Origin: Thermoflexus hugenholtzii JAD2
GTDB taxonomy: Bacteria; Chloroflexota; Chloroflexia; Chloroflexales; Roseiflexaceae
Reading direction: 5' to 3'
DNA length: 64,000 bases
Assembly (NCBI GenBank): GCA_945881915.1
Contig: CAMCVW010000001.1
Span: 62,001 to 126,000 of the forward strand
The position numbers were made by a program, and so were the translations under genes. Under the pieces are notes generated by a model, which was not told the origin of the DNA, ran no database searches, and saw nothing but the letters and a program-made list of their open reading frames with translations. Shown piece after piece: positions 1 through 7,570 of the stretch. Every line of letters begins with the position of its first letter. Position 1 is the first letter of the stretch.

Positions 1-834
1 GACGGAACGCGCAGTATGCACTTGCATATTGCAGAAGCTGACACATACGCTGCGTTTATAGCCCTCTATGACGCAGATCGGTTATCGCGAGGATTGTTGT
101 GTACTACCCCCATTGAACGAAGCTACTTTACGTATCTGCGGAAGCAGAGTCAAGCAGTAAGCACGTTTGACCCGTTTTTTCTCGTCGACGAAGAGGACCA
201 ATCTGTACTTGGCTATGTCTTGATCTATCGTGGCAATTATGATGCGAATGTCTGCGTGCTCGGTGCTGGTTTGCGGAAGGATGTGGGTTGGCATAGTATG
301 TTGACTCCTCTCATCCATGCACTCGAACGACACCGTTTCAATATCCGCATAACAAATCCCGCAATAGATGCGTTGACGGGAGTGAGTTTTATCTTGGACA
401 CAGAACACCCCATCTACGAACAATTGTCCTATGGATTTATCTACACCGAAACACCGACGTATGCCTGGTATATCCGGGTGCCCGACTATCAACGGTTGTT
501 TGACGCCATGAACCCCATCTTAGAAGCGCGCGTGGCCCACAGCAGTATGCAGGGGTATAGCGGTGAGTTGATTGTGAGCTGCTACGGACAAGGCTTCACG
601 ATGCAGTGGCACAATGGTCGACTGCTGTCTACACGGAACACACGACCACCGATGATGGGCGAAGGGGCACACGCGTGTATGCCAAATGACACGATGCTCA
701 TGATGGTTTTCGGACGCAAATCATTGTCACAGATACAAGAATGGCATCACGAAGCCTGGGCAAACCATCCAGCCGCGCAGCTTTTGGGGATTTTATTCCC
801 CACACAGCCATCGTGGTTCCTCTGGCTGAATTGA
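1..834 (+). CDS. Eis-like GNAT acetyltransferase, C-terminal part (5' end outside window)
   Basis: The reading frame is open from base 1 and ends at TGA 832-834. The ATG at 16 is probably internal, because the protein aligns with only the last ~275 residues of the next two genes. What remains is the second, degenerate GNAT fold and the C-terminal sterol-carrier-like domain of the Eis family, including a WYIRVPD segment, a GYSG turn and the ending ILFP...SWFLWLN that all three copies share. The catalytic N-terminal GNAT domain must lie upstream of the window. Eis-family enzymes acetylate amines such as aminoglycosides or protein lysines; the substrate here is unknown. It lies 10 bases before the next paralogue, in the same orientation. 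Confidence 0.8.
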   Translation, partial: DGTRSMHLHIAEADTYAAFIALYDADRLSRGLLCTTPIERSYFTYLRKQSQAVSTFDPFFLVDEEDQSVLGYVLIYRGNYDANVCVLGAGLRKDVGWHSMLTPLIHALERHRFNIRITNPAIDALTGVSFILDTEHPIYEQLSYGFIYTETPTYAWYIRVPDYQRLFDAMNPILEARVAHSSMQGYSGELIVSCYGQGFTMQWHNGRLLSTRNTRPPMMGEGAHACMPNDTMLMMVFGRKSLSQIQEWHHEAWANHPAAQLLGILFPTQPSWFLWLN

Positions 835-844
835 GGTATAGCGC

Positions 845-2185
845 TTGAAACAGACACAAACAAAAGAAGAATATCTTGCAGACGGAGCAATCCTCCGCTG
901 GGCAACGCACACCGATGCAGCGGGATATGCGTCATTGGCAGCACATGCATTTCTCATTGGTGCGGAACAACACTCCAATCCAAATGTGACGCATTATGCG
1001 CACGATTTAACCTCTGACCGCCACCCGTTGTGCCACAGCAGCGATGTGGCAGTAGTGTGTCTTGATGATTCGATTGTCGCTGCTGCAGCAGTGCTGCAGC
1101 AGCCGTTTGTCTATGGAGGAATCAATATTCCGGTGGGCAGACCTGAGCTCGTTTGCAGTCACCAGAACGTTCGACAACGCGGATATGTGCGATCAATTAT
1201 GCGCAAGCTCCATGACGCAAGTGAAGCACGCGGTGATGTAATGCAAGTTATCACCGGTATTCCATACTACTATCATCAATTCGGCTATACATGGGCTATT
1301 GACTACAACGGTTTTTGCCGTGTCGAAGCGAGCGACTTCCCCCCAATAACCAACATGATGCCGCGCGTGACGATACGGCCATTTGAACGGAGTGAATACG
1401 GACTATTCAATACGCTCTACACCAATGATATAGCCGCCCGAGCACTCGTCATTTCGACACCGTATCCCGAAGAATTATTTCACCACAGCCTTGGCGTGAG
1501 CGTATCGACCGAGGGATTTCGTGCCTATGGGATCTATACCGAAGATGAAACGTGTATCGGGTTTTGTCTGCTCACTGTCCGCATTTGGGACGGAACGCTG
1601 TCGGTCATGGCACTGAGCTACGAAGAACCTGCGAGTCACTACACGCACAGCGTCCCAGTGCTTCATGCAATCCATGCAATCGCGCAGACACTTCCCAAAC
1701 CTGTGGGGATACAGGAAGACTACCACGCTGTCGATATGCTGCTCGATGGGAATCATCCGATAGCGCGCGTGTTTGCCGCCCTCAACGTCACGCATACCAT
1801 CATCAAGCCATACACCTGGTATGTACGGATTCCCGATATGCCAAAATGGATCCTTCATGTGCGTCACGTATTGGAGGAACGGATCGCGGCGAGTCCGCTT
1901 CGTGGGTATACTGGAAGTGTGCAGATTACGTTCTATCGCAATGGCATTGCGATGGAATGGCAGGACGGGAAGTTGATTCATGTCACGCCTAGAACACCTG
2001 CACCGTACGGCGATTTGCCGCACGCTGGGTACCCCTATAACGCATTTTGTCAACAGGTGTGTGGGTGGCGTTCCTTGGCGGAACTCCGTGCATGGTATCC
2101 AGATATATGGGCGACGGCTACAACTGCTGTTTTTCTCGACATCCTCTTCCCAAAAAGTACTTCGCAACTCCTCTGGATGAATTGA
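845..2185 (+). CDS. Eis-like GNAT N-acetyltransferase (paralogue 2)
   Basis: 446 residues with a TTG start, preceded by GAGG at 833-836. The N-terminal ~150 residues form an acetyl-CoA-binding GNAT domain: the VRQRGYVRSI stretch matches the pyrophosphate-binding loop and is followed by a GIPYYYHQFGY motif shared with paralogue 3. The middle is a second GNAT-like fold, and the last ~110 residues are the SCP2-like domain typical of Eis. Length and architecture fit a complete Eis-type enzyme (usually 400-450 residues). It is exactly as long as the following paralogue, which starts 11 bases later, so the three copies are probably co-transcribed. The substrate cannot be read from sequence. Confidence 0.85.
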   Translation: MKQTQTKEEYLADGAILRWATHTDAAGYASLAAHAFLIGAEQHSNPNVTHYAHDLTSDRHPLCHSSDVAVVCLDDSIVAAAAVLQQPFVYGGINIPVGRPELVCSHQNVRQRGYVRSIMRKLHDASEARGDVMQVITGIPYYYHQFGYTWAIDYNGFCRVEASDFPPITNMMPRVTIRPFERSEYGLFNTLYTNDIAARALVISTPYPEELFHHSLGVSVSTEGFRAYGIYTEDETCIGFCLLTVRIWDGTLSVMALSYEEPASHYTHSVPVLHAIHAIAQTLPKPVGIQEDYHAVDMLLDGNHPIARVFAALNVTHTIIKPYTWYVRIPDMPKWILHVRHVLEERIAASPLRGYTGSVQITFYRNGIAMEWQDGKLIHVTPRTPAPYGDLPHAGYPYNAFCQQVCGWRSLAELRAWYPDIWATATTAVFLDILFPKSTSQLLWMN

Positions 2186-2196
2186 CAAGGAATTTT

Positions 2197-3537
2197 ATGC
2201 ACCGTGCAGACGAACACTATCAAGAGACATTGGCAGACGGATTCGTCTTGCGCTGGGGGACGTCTGCAGACTTTGACTCCTTAAAGGAGCTCTATGGTAC
2301 GGTATTTGGCGATGAGCTCGATACCGGAATAAATCATCATTTGGTCGCATACGTCATTGGATTGTTGAGCGGCAGGCATCCGCATTGTTCTCCAGATGAC
2401 TTCGCCATCGTCACCGACGCAGCGGGTCGCGTGGTAGCCGCTACGATTCTGATGCGGATGAATATGGAGTATGCAGGCGTGTTTCTCCTCGGTGGGCGGC
2501 CCGAAATTGTCGCCTCGTACCCCGAGGTACGTAACCGCGGCTTTATCCGTAAAATCTTCGGGCTTATCCATGCGCGTAGTGCCGCACGTGGAGACGTTTT
2601 CCAAGGAATAACAGGCATCCCATACTATTACAAGCTGTTTGGGTATGATTATGCAGTCACGTTGGGAGGAGCGTTGAGTTTGCCGCTGAGTGCAATACCA
2701 ACCGGGACAGGTGAGCCTGATCCGTATGCACTCCGAAGGGCAACGACCGACGATATACTGCAGCTGCAAATGCTGTATGAACGTGAACGCTCGCGGATGC
2801 ATGAACGATTACCGATGCTCGTGACTTCACGTATCGATGCTGCCTATTGGCGCTGGGCAATCGGCGAAACAGGCTCGCACGAGCCATGGCGGCCCTACAT
2901 GATTATCGATGCACAGGGTGATGTGGTAGGCTCGGTAGGGGTCAATCGGGTACGCCACGGCGAAGAAGCAATTGTTTCGTTCTGCGCCACCGAGCCGCAC
3001 ATTCGCCTGGCAGAAGTCTATCCATCGCTCTTACGTGCGGTCATTGCATTGACTGCTGAAATTCCCGTCTGGGACAGTCGAAGCAAACCATGTAGTGGAG
3101 TACGGCTCGTTCTCGGGGTTGATCATCCACTCTACCAACTCCTCCAACCGCTTCATCATCTGAGCCATACTGCATACGGTTGGTATATCCGTGTTCCAGA
3201 TTTGGCACGGCTCATCGGCCAAATAGTGACGGTGTTGGAAAAAAGACTGGCCCAGAGTATGCATGCGGGGTATAGTGGCGCACTCCTCCTTGATTTTTAT
3301 CGAGATGGTCTCGAGATAACCATTACGAACGGCAAAATACAGGCAAAACAGTGGGCCGGATCGCCTGGAGCACATGCTGCGTACCCGCCTCAGGTTTTTC
3401 TGCAACAGCTCTTTGGCATTCATTCCCTGCCGGAACTCATAGCCGCCCACATGGATGTGCGAGCCAATCCCACTTCTGCGCAGTTGCTCCAGATTCTTTT
3501 TCCCAAGCAGTCTTCGTGGTTGCTCCCGATGGACTGA
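2197..3537 (+). CDS. Eis-like GNAT N-acetyltransferase (paralogue 3)
   Basis: 446 residues. The frame is open further upstream, but ATG 2197 has an AAGGA site at 2187-2191 and gives the same length and N-terminal alignment as paralogue 2, so I chose it. It shows the GNAT loop VRNRGFIRKI, the GIPYYYKLFGYDY motif, the second GNAT-like domain and the SCP2-like tail ending ILFPKQSSWLLPMD. The paralogues have clearly diverged, so the duplication looks old. The gene ends 4 bases from the convergent potassium-transporter gene, with no room for a separate terminator. The family acetylates amines; the physiological role here is unknown. Confidence 0.85.
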   Translation: MHRADEHYQETLADGFVLRWGTSADFDSLKELYGTVFGDELDTGINHHLVAYVIGLLSGRHPHCSPDDFAIVTDAAGRVVAATILMRMNMEYAGVFLLGGRPEIVASYPEVRNRGFIRKIFGLIHARSAARGDVFQGITGIPYYYKLFGYDYAVTLGGALSLPLSAIPTGTGEPDPYALRRATTDDILQLQMLYERERSRMHERLPMLVTSRIDAAYWRWAIGETGSHEPWRPYMIIDAQGDVVGSVGVNRVRHGEEAIVSFCATEPHIRLAEVYPSLLRAVIALTAEIPVWDSRSKPCSGVRLVLGVDHPLYQLLQPLHHLSHTAYGWYIRVPDLARLIGQIVTVLEKRLAQSMHAGYSGALLLDFYRDGLEITITNGKIQAKQWAGSPGAHAAYPPQVFLQQLFGIHSLPELIAAHMDVRANPTSAQLLQILFPKQSSWLLPMD

Positions 3538-3541
3538 TGCA

Positions 3542-4858
3542 TCAGCCTAACCAAATATCCTGTGCCTGATTGCTCTTTGGGGTGGCACGTCCATACAAAG
3601 ACAAAACGATTGCAAACACCCCGACCCGTCCCCAGAGCATTGCAATACTCAAAATGGTGAGACTGGCGGGGTGCAACGTTGCGTACGAGACTACTTCCAC
3701 ATTGCTCGTAGCGTACGCTGCAGTTGCCATCATCACTGCTTGGGCAGGGTTAACGCGATCAATCAATACCAAACCGAGCGTACACAACAGGACGACACTG
3801 ATACCTAACGCCAGAATAAAGAGGGCACGTTGCACCACTACGGCTGAGACACGTTGCCCCATCAACATCACCGTCTGGTCACCACGCACCGACCGGACCA
3901 CCCCTGCGACAAACACGGCAAAGGTTGTAGGAGTGATCCCCCCACCCATTGCACCGGGAGCACACCCCAGAAACATCCCGACCAACAGTACAGCTCGGGT
4001 CAGTACGGACAGTGTCATGATGTCGGTTGTCGCAAAATATCCACTGGTTCGCCATGTGAGTGCTTCGTTGAATGCAATAAACCCTTTTTCGAACGCAGTC
4101 ATTCCCGTGTGTGCAATGTGCCAGAGCGGGTCGAGTGCAATCAGCACCGCACCAGACAAAAGGAGCACGATTGTTACTACAATATTGATTGATGTCTGCG
4201 GCATCCGACGGTTTCGCGTCACGATGTCTACCAGGACGGGTAAGCCGAGTGACCCGATCAGCATGGTGATGGCTAAAACTGCAGTGGACGGAATGTCAAA
4301 ACCAGTCGATGCAGTGCCCATGGGTGATACAAACCCAACATTGGCAAATGCGCTACTCGCTCGCCAAAACGCAATTCCCCACCGCTGCCACGGCTCGTCA
4401 CTGAGTGTACGCTCGCTGAGAGCAAGCAGGAGCGTGACCCAGAGCTCAATAGCCAACGCACCAGCTAACAAGCGCCACCCCGAAAGAATGCGCAATCGAA
4501 AAACACGTACACCGAACTGCTGCAAAATCGTCAGACAGATGCTCATAAATCCTATGCCGCCGATATGGAAAAGCACGGCAAGAAGAACATAGCCCGCAGG
4601 AGTACAAATCTGTGTTATGTCAAACGATGAAGAGCCGGTTGCGGTCATCGCCGATACAGCGATGAGCCACGCATCAACAAATCTGATGGGCGCGCTCGTC
4701 AGCCCCAGTGGCAACCAAAATGCAAGAGCACCGAAACAGACTATTACGAGAAACGAGCCACACACCAGTGTGGCTCGTTGTCGCAAGAACTGTTGGAGCG
4801 TCGGGAGCGCAAGCCGAGTCAAGACACCATCAGAAAATCTTGCAAGCGACCGACGCAT
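3542..4858 (-). CDS. ktrB: TrkH/KtrB-type potassium channel subunit
   Basis: 438-residue polytopic membrane protein of the TrkH/KtrB/HKT superfamily, the K+-conducting subunit of a Trk or Ktr uptake system. Four membrane-pore-membrane repeats are visible. The filter segments are TATGSS (Gly75), FANVGF (Gly175), WRTSGY (Gly273) and TSNVEVV (Glu388 where a glycine is normal). The gating loop after the third pore reads GAMGGGITPTT. A GTG abutting the citrate synthase stop (4867) is possible, but ATG 4858 has AGGTG seven bases upstream and is preferred. It directly follows citrate synthase. No KtrA/TrkA nucleotide-binding partner lies in the window. Confidence 0.85.
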   Translation of the reverse strand: MRRSLARFSDGVLTRLALPTLQQFLRQRATLVCGSFLVIVCFGALAFWLPLGLTSAPIRFVDAWLIAVSAMTATGSSSFDITQICTPAGYVLLAVLFHIGGIGFMSICLTILQQFGVRVFRLRILSGWRLLAGALAIELWVTLLLALSERTLSDEPWQRWGIAFWRASSAFANVGFVSPMGTASTGFDIPSTAVLAITMLIGSLGLPVLVDIVTRNRRMPQTSINIVVTIVLLLSGAVLIALDPLWHIAHTGMTAFEKGFIAFNEALTWRTSGYFATTDIMTLSVLTRAVLLVGMFLGCAPGAMGGGITPTTFAVFVAGVVRSVRGDQTVMLMGQRVSAVVVQRALFILALGISVVLLCTLGLVLIDRVNPAQAVMMATAAYATSNVEVVSYATLHPASLTILSIAMLWGRVGVFAIVLSLYGRATPKSNQAQDIWLG

Positions 4859-4867
4859 TGGCTTCAC

Positions 4868-5983
4868 CTATGGACGCTGTTCGATGGGGACATATTTGAC
4901 ATCATTTGGCCCGATGTATTCGGACTCCGGACGGTAGATACGATTATCGCTGTACTGTTCGTATACATGTGCAGTCCAGCCCGAGACGCGGCTGATAGCA
5001 AATATCGGCGTGAACAAGTCCATTGGAATTCCCAAAGAGTAGTACACCGACGCAGAATAGAAGTCGACATTCACGGGCAAATGTTTGGAATCCTGTACGG
5101 TCTTGCGAATGATTTCCGAAATTTCGTACCATTTTTTGGGTCCGATGTTTTCGGCATGTTCACGAGACAAGCGCTGTAACCAGGCAGCACGAGGGTCATC
5201 AGCCTTGTATACGCGGTGACCAAAGCCCATAATTTTCTTCTTGGCGTTAATCAAGCCTTTGACATATTGCTCCGCACGTTCCGGATTGCCTATTTCGAGC
5301 AACATCCGCATCACTTGTTCGTTCGCACCACCATGTAATGGTCCTTTGAGTGTCCCAATTGCCGACACGATTGCTGAATGGAGGTCAGACATTGATGATG
5401 CGGTCACACGGGCAGCGAATGTCGATGCATTCAAGCCATGATCAGCATGCAAAATTAAACAAGTGTCTAATACTTTCGCTGAATGTGGATCAGGTACTTT
5501 GCCAGTCATCATGTACAAGAAGTTCGCTGCGTGCGACAAATCATTGCGTGGCAAAATGGGCCACTGATTGTTGCGGATACGTTCCCAGGCAGCAATCACG
5601 GTCGGCATCGATGCGGTGAGGCGAACAGACTTGTGCACATTCGCTTCGAGCGAATTGTCCAAATCGTCAGGGTCATATGGTGACAATGCAGAAATTGCCG
5701 TCCGCAGAACTTCCATCGGCGGCGTTTTTTTGGGCATTGACATCATCAATGACAAAACTTCATAGGGAATTTGTCGATTATTTATAAAGTTTTGTGTATA
5801 GGTTTGGAGCTGCTCTTTGTTTGGGAGTGAGCCATACCAAAGGAGTGATGCTGTCTCTTCGAAAGTCGAGTGTGCTGCGAGCTCGTCGATGTCGATGCCA
5901 CGATAAAACAGGCGACCATTAATTCCATCGATTTGGCTAATCGCAGTAGATGCCGCAATCACTCCCTCGAGACCGTTATTCAT
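4868..5983 (-). CDS. gltA: Citrate synthase
   Basis: 371 residues, the usual size of the short bacterial citrate synthase / 2-methylcitrate synthase type. It condenses acetyl-CoA with oxaloacetate at the entry of the TCA cycle. ATG 5983 is chosen because AAAGGAG lies just upstream and the protein then begins like the family, although the frame is open to 6127. The active-site histidines are visible in HADHGLNAS and GHRVYKADDP, and the catalytic aspartate in NVDFYSA. A methylcitrate synthase role cannot be excluded from sequence, but no prp genes are nearby. The potassium channel gene follows directly, so the two may share a transcript. Confidence 0.92.
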   Translation of the reverse strand: MNNGLEGVIAASTAISQIDGINGRLFYRGIDIDELAAHSTFEETASLLWYGSLPNKEQLQTYTQNFINNRQIPYEVLSLMMSMPKKTPPMEVLRTAISALSPYDPDDLDNSLEANVHKSVRLTASMPTVIAAWERIRNNQWPILPRNDLSHAANFLYMMTGKVPDPHSAKVLDTCLILHADHGLNASTFAARVTASSMSDLHSAIVSAIGTLKGPLHGGANEQVMRMLLEIGNPERAEQYVKGLINAKKKIMGFGHRVYKADDPRAAWLQRLSREHAENIGPKKWYEISEIIRKTVQDSKHLPVNVDFYSASVYYSLGIPMDLFTPIFAISRVSGWTAHVYEQYSDNRIYRPESEYIGPNDVKYVPIEQRP

Positions 5984-6126
5984 CAGAACACTCCTTTGTA
6001 CTCGTATGCAGGTAACCATATGGGAAGGAAATACATCGATCAATCTCACATCACCCAGCGGGAATAGCACGTTCCCTACCGCTACGTACTTACACTGCCC
6101 TCGTACATTTCGCACGTTCGCCCGCA

Positions 6127-6132
6127 ATTATA
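6127..6132 (-). promoter_or_regulatory. Candidate -10 box for citrate synthase
   Basis: TATAAT on the minus strand, about 145 bases upstream of the chosen start codon. No convincing -35 hexamer stands 16-18 bases away. If it is used, the mRNA has a leader of roughly 135 bases, in which I recognise no riboswitch. Confidence 0.35.
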
Positions 6133-6158
6133 CTCTATTCCCCACAAGTCTGTCGGGA

Positions 6159-6950
6159 CTAGATATTTGGCCGCAGTGACTGCATGTATTCGACAAGTTT
6201 GGTCGTGCGCTCACCCGCTGGGGTTTTGTCGATGATATTGATGAGTGCACTCGCAACAATTGCCCCATCGGCACACTGTGCTACTGTACGGACATGATTC
6301 GGGGTGCTAATGCCAAAACCAACGACAAGCGGTAAATCAGTGAAACTCCGCGCACGCTGAATGAAGCCAGCGAGACCATCCCACAATTCGCTGCGTGCCC
6401 CAGTGACTCCGGTCAAAGACACGCAATAGACAAAGCCCGAAGCAACTGAGACGATTTGCTTGATGCGGGCATCCGGTGTCGTCGGTGCAAGGAACATAAT
6501 GAAGTCAATTCCCTGCAGTTTGAGTACCTGTTGGAACGGGCCGGCTTCTTCTGGTGGTAAATCAGGGACAATGACCCCACTCACTCCTGCAGCTGCCGCA
6601 TCCTGTGCAAATCGTGCTAATCCATACTGCAGAAATGGGTTGTAATACCCCATCATGACGAGAGGAACGTGCACACCTTGCTTCCGCAAGGTAGCCACCG
6701 ATGCAATCGCAAAGCCGACGTTTACACCGTTTTGCAGGGCAACTTCGGATGCACGTTGAATCGTAGCCCCGTCAGCCAGAGGGTCTGAAAAAGGAACCCC
6801 TATTTCGAATAAATCGGCACCAGCATCTTGCAGGGCAAGGGCGTATTCCTCGAGAGAATGCAATTCTGGATAGCCGACCATCAGGTATGGCATGAGTGCA
6901 CCACGCTGTTCACTCTTGAGACGTGCAAATGTCTGCTGAATCGTCCTCAC
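6159..6950 (-). CDS. trpA: Tryptophan synthase alpha subunit
   Basis: 263 residues, normal length. It cleaves indole-3-glycerol phosphate to indole and glyceraldehyde 3-phosphate and channels indole to TrpB. The catalytic residues are Glu49 and Asp60, in FEIGVPFSDPLAD, at the same numbers as in the enteric enzyme. The phosphate-binding end GFGIS and the conserved PDLPPEE are present. It starts with GTG at 6950 behind GAGGT. It lies 20 bases downstream of pgsA. No other trp gene is in the window, so the pathway is dispersed or trpB lies elsewhere. Confidence 0.95.
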   Translation of the reverse strand: MRTIQQTFARLKSEQRGALMPYLMVGYPELHSLEEYALALQDAGADLFEIGVPFSDPLADGATIQRASEVALQNGVNVGFAIASVATLRKQGVHVPLVMMGYYNPFLQYGLARFAQDAAAAGVSGVIVPDLPPEEAGPFQQVLKLQGIDFIMFLAPTTPDARIKQIVSVASGFVYCVSLTGVTGARSELWDGLAGFIQRARSFTDLPLVVGFGISTPNHVRTVAQCADGAIVASALINIIDKTPAGERTTKLVEYMQSLRPNI

Positions 6951-6970
6951 AGGCTACCTCTTCAGTCTTG

Positions 6971-7546
6971 CTAGAGCGAAACAGCCCGAGCGAGCAGTGC
7001 CCGCGCGTTCCAGAAATATTCTATTCCGGATCCGACCGTCCATACCAGTGCCAGAACCGTCGGTACCATCCACCATTCAGACAACCACACAAACCACCAT
7101 GGCGATGCAGGAATACCCGGAAGTGCGGTGTAGACCAAAATCCAAATAATAGCCATGACGGTGAATGTGAGCTTCTGCTTCCCCCAAGACCTGGCTGGAA
7201 TCACAACGCCCTGTGATGCTGCATAGGAACGAAGCCCTGACACCGCAAATTCACGAGCGATGATAGTCAATGCATACCACGAGGGCAGGAGTGACGTCTC
7301 GACCATTGGAATCAAGGCACCAGCGACGAATATCTTGTCTGAAATCGTATCGAGAAAAATCCCCAACGGCGACACAACACCGAGTCGGCGTGCTAAGTTC
7401 CCATCGACGATATCACTCATCGCCATAGCAAATAGCAACACCGCAGCATACAGCAGCGACCAGCCATCACGCTGCAAAATCCAGTAGACCATGATGGGGG
7501 TTGCTAAAACCCGGAAAAGGCCGAGGAGATTAGGGATTTGGCGCAT
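6971..7546 (-). CDS. pgsA: CDP-diacylglycerol-glycerol-3-phosphate 3-phosphatidyltransferase
   Basis: 191-residue integral membrane enzyme that makes phosphatidylglycerol phosphate, the committed step to phosphatidylglycerol and cardiolipin. The CDP-alcohol phosphotransferase signature D-G-x2-A-R-x8-G-x3-D-x3-D runs from Asp48 to Asp70 and is complete. The N-terminal MRQIPNLLGLFR is typical (usually IPNxLTxxR). Several hydrophobic segments follow. ATG 7546 has AAGGAAAGG upstream. trpA follows on the same strand. The assignment to the PgsA branch, rather than another CDP-alcohol transferase, rests on the N-terminus and length. Confidence 0.9.
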   Translation of the reverse strand: MRQIPNLLGLFRVLATPIMVYWILQRDGWSLLYAAVLLFAMAMSDIVDGNLARRLGVVSPLGIFLDTISDKIFVAGALIPMVETSLLPSWYALTIIAREFAVSGLRSYAASQGVVIPARSWGKQKLTFTVMAIIWILVYTALPGIPASPWWFVWLSEWWMVPTVLALVWTVGSGIEYFWNARALLARAVSL

Positions 7547-7570
7547 GCATACCTTTCCTTCATCAGTCGA

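Noticed and set aside
3570-4592. 340-codon plus-strand frame antisense to ktrB
   Set aside because: It mirrors the codon pattern of the channel gene, has no ribosome-binding site or recognisable domain, and is rich in Thr, Arg and Pro in the way of an antisense shadow.
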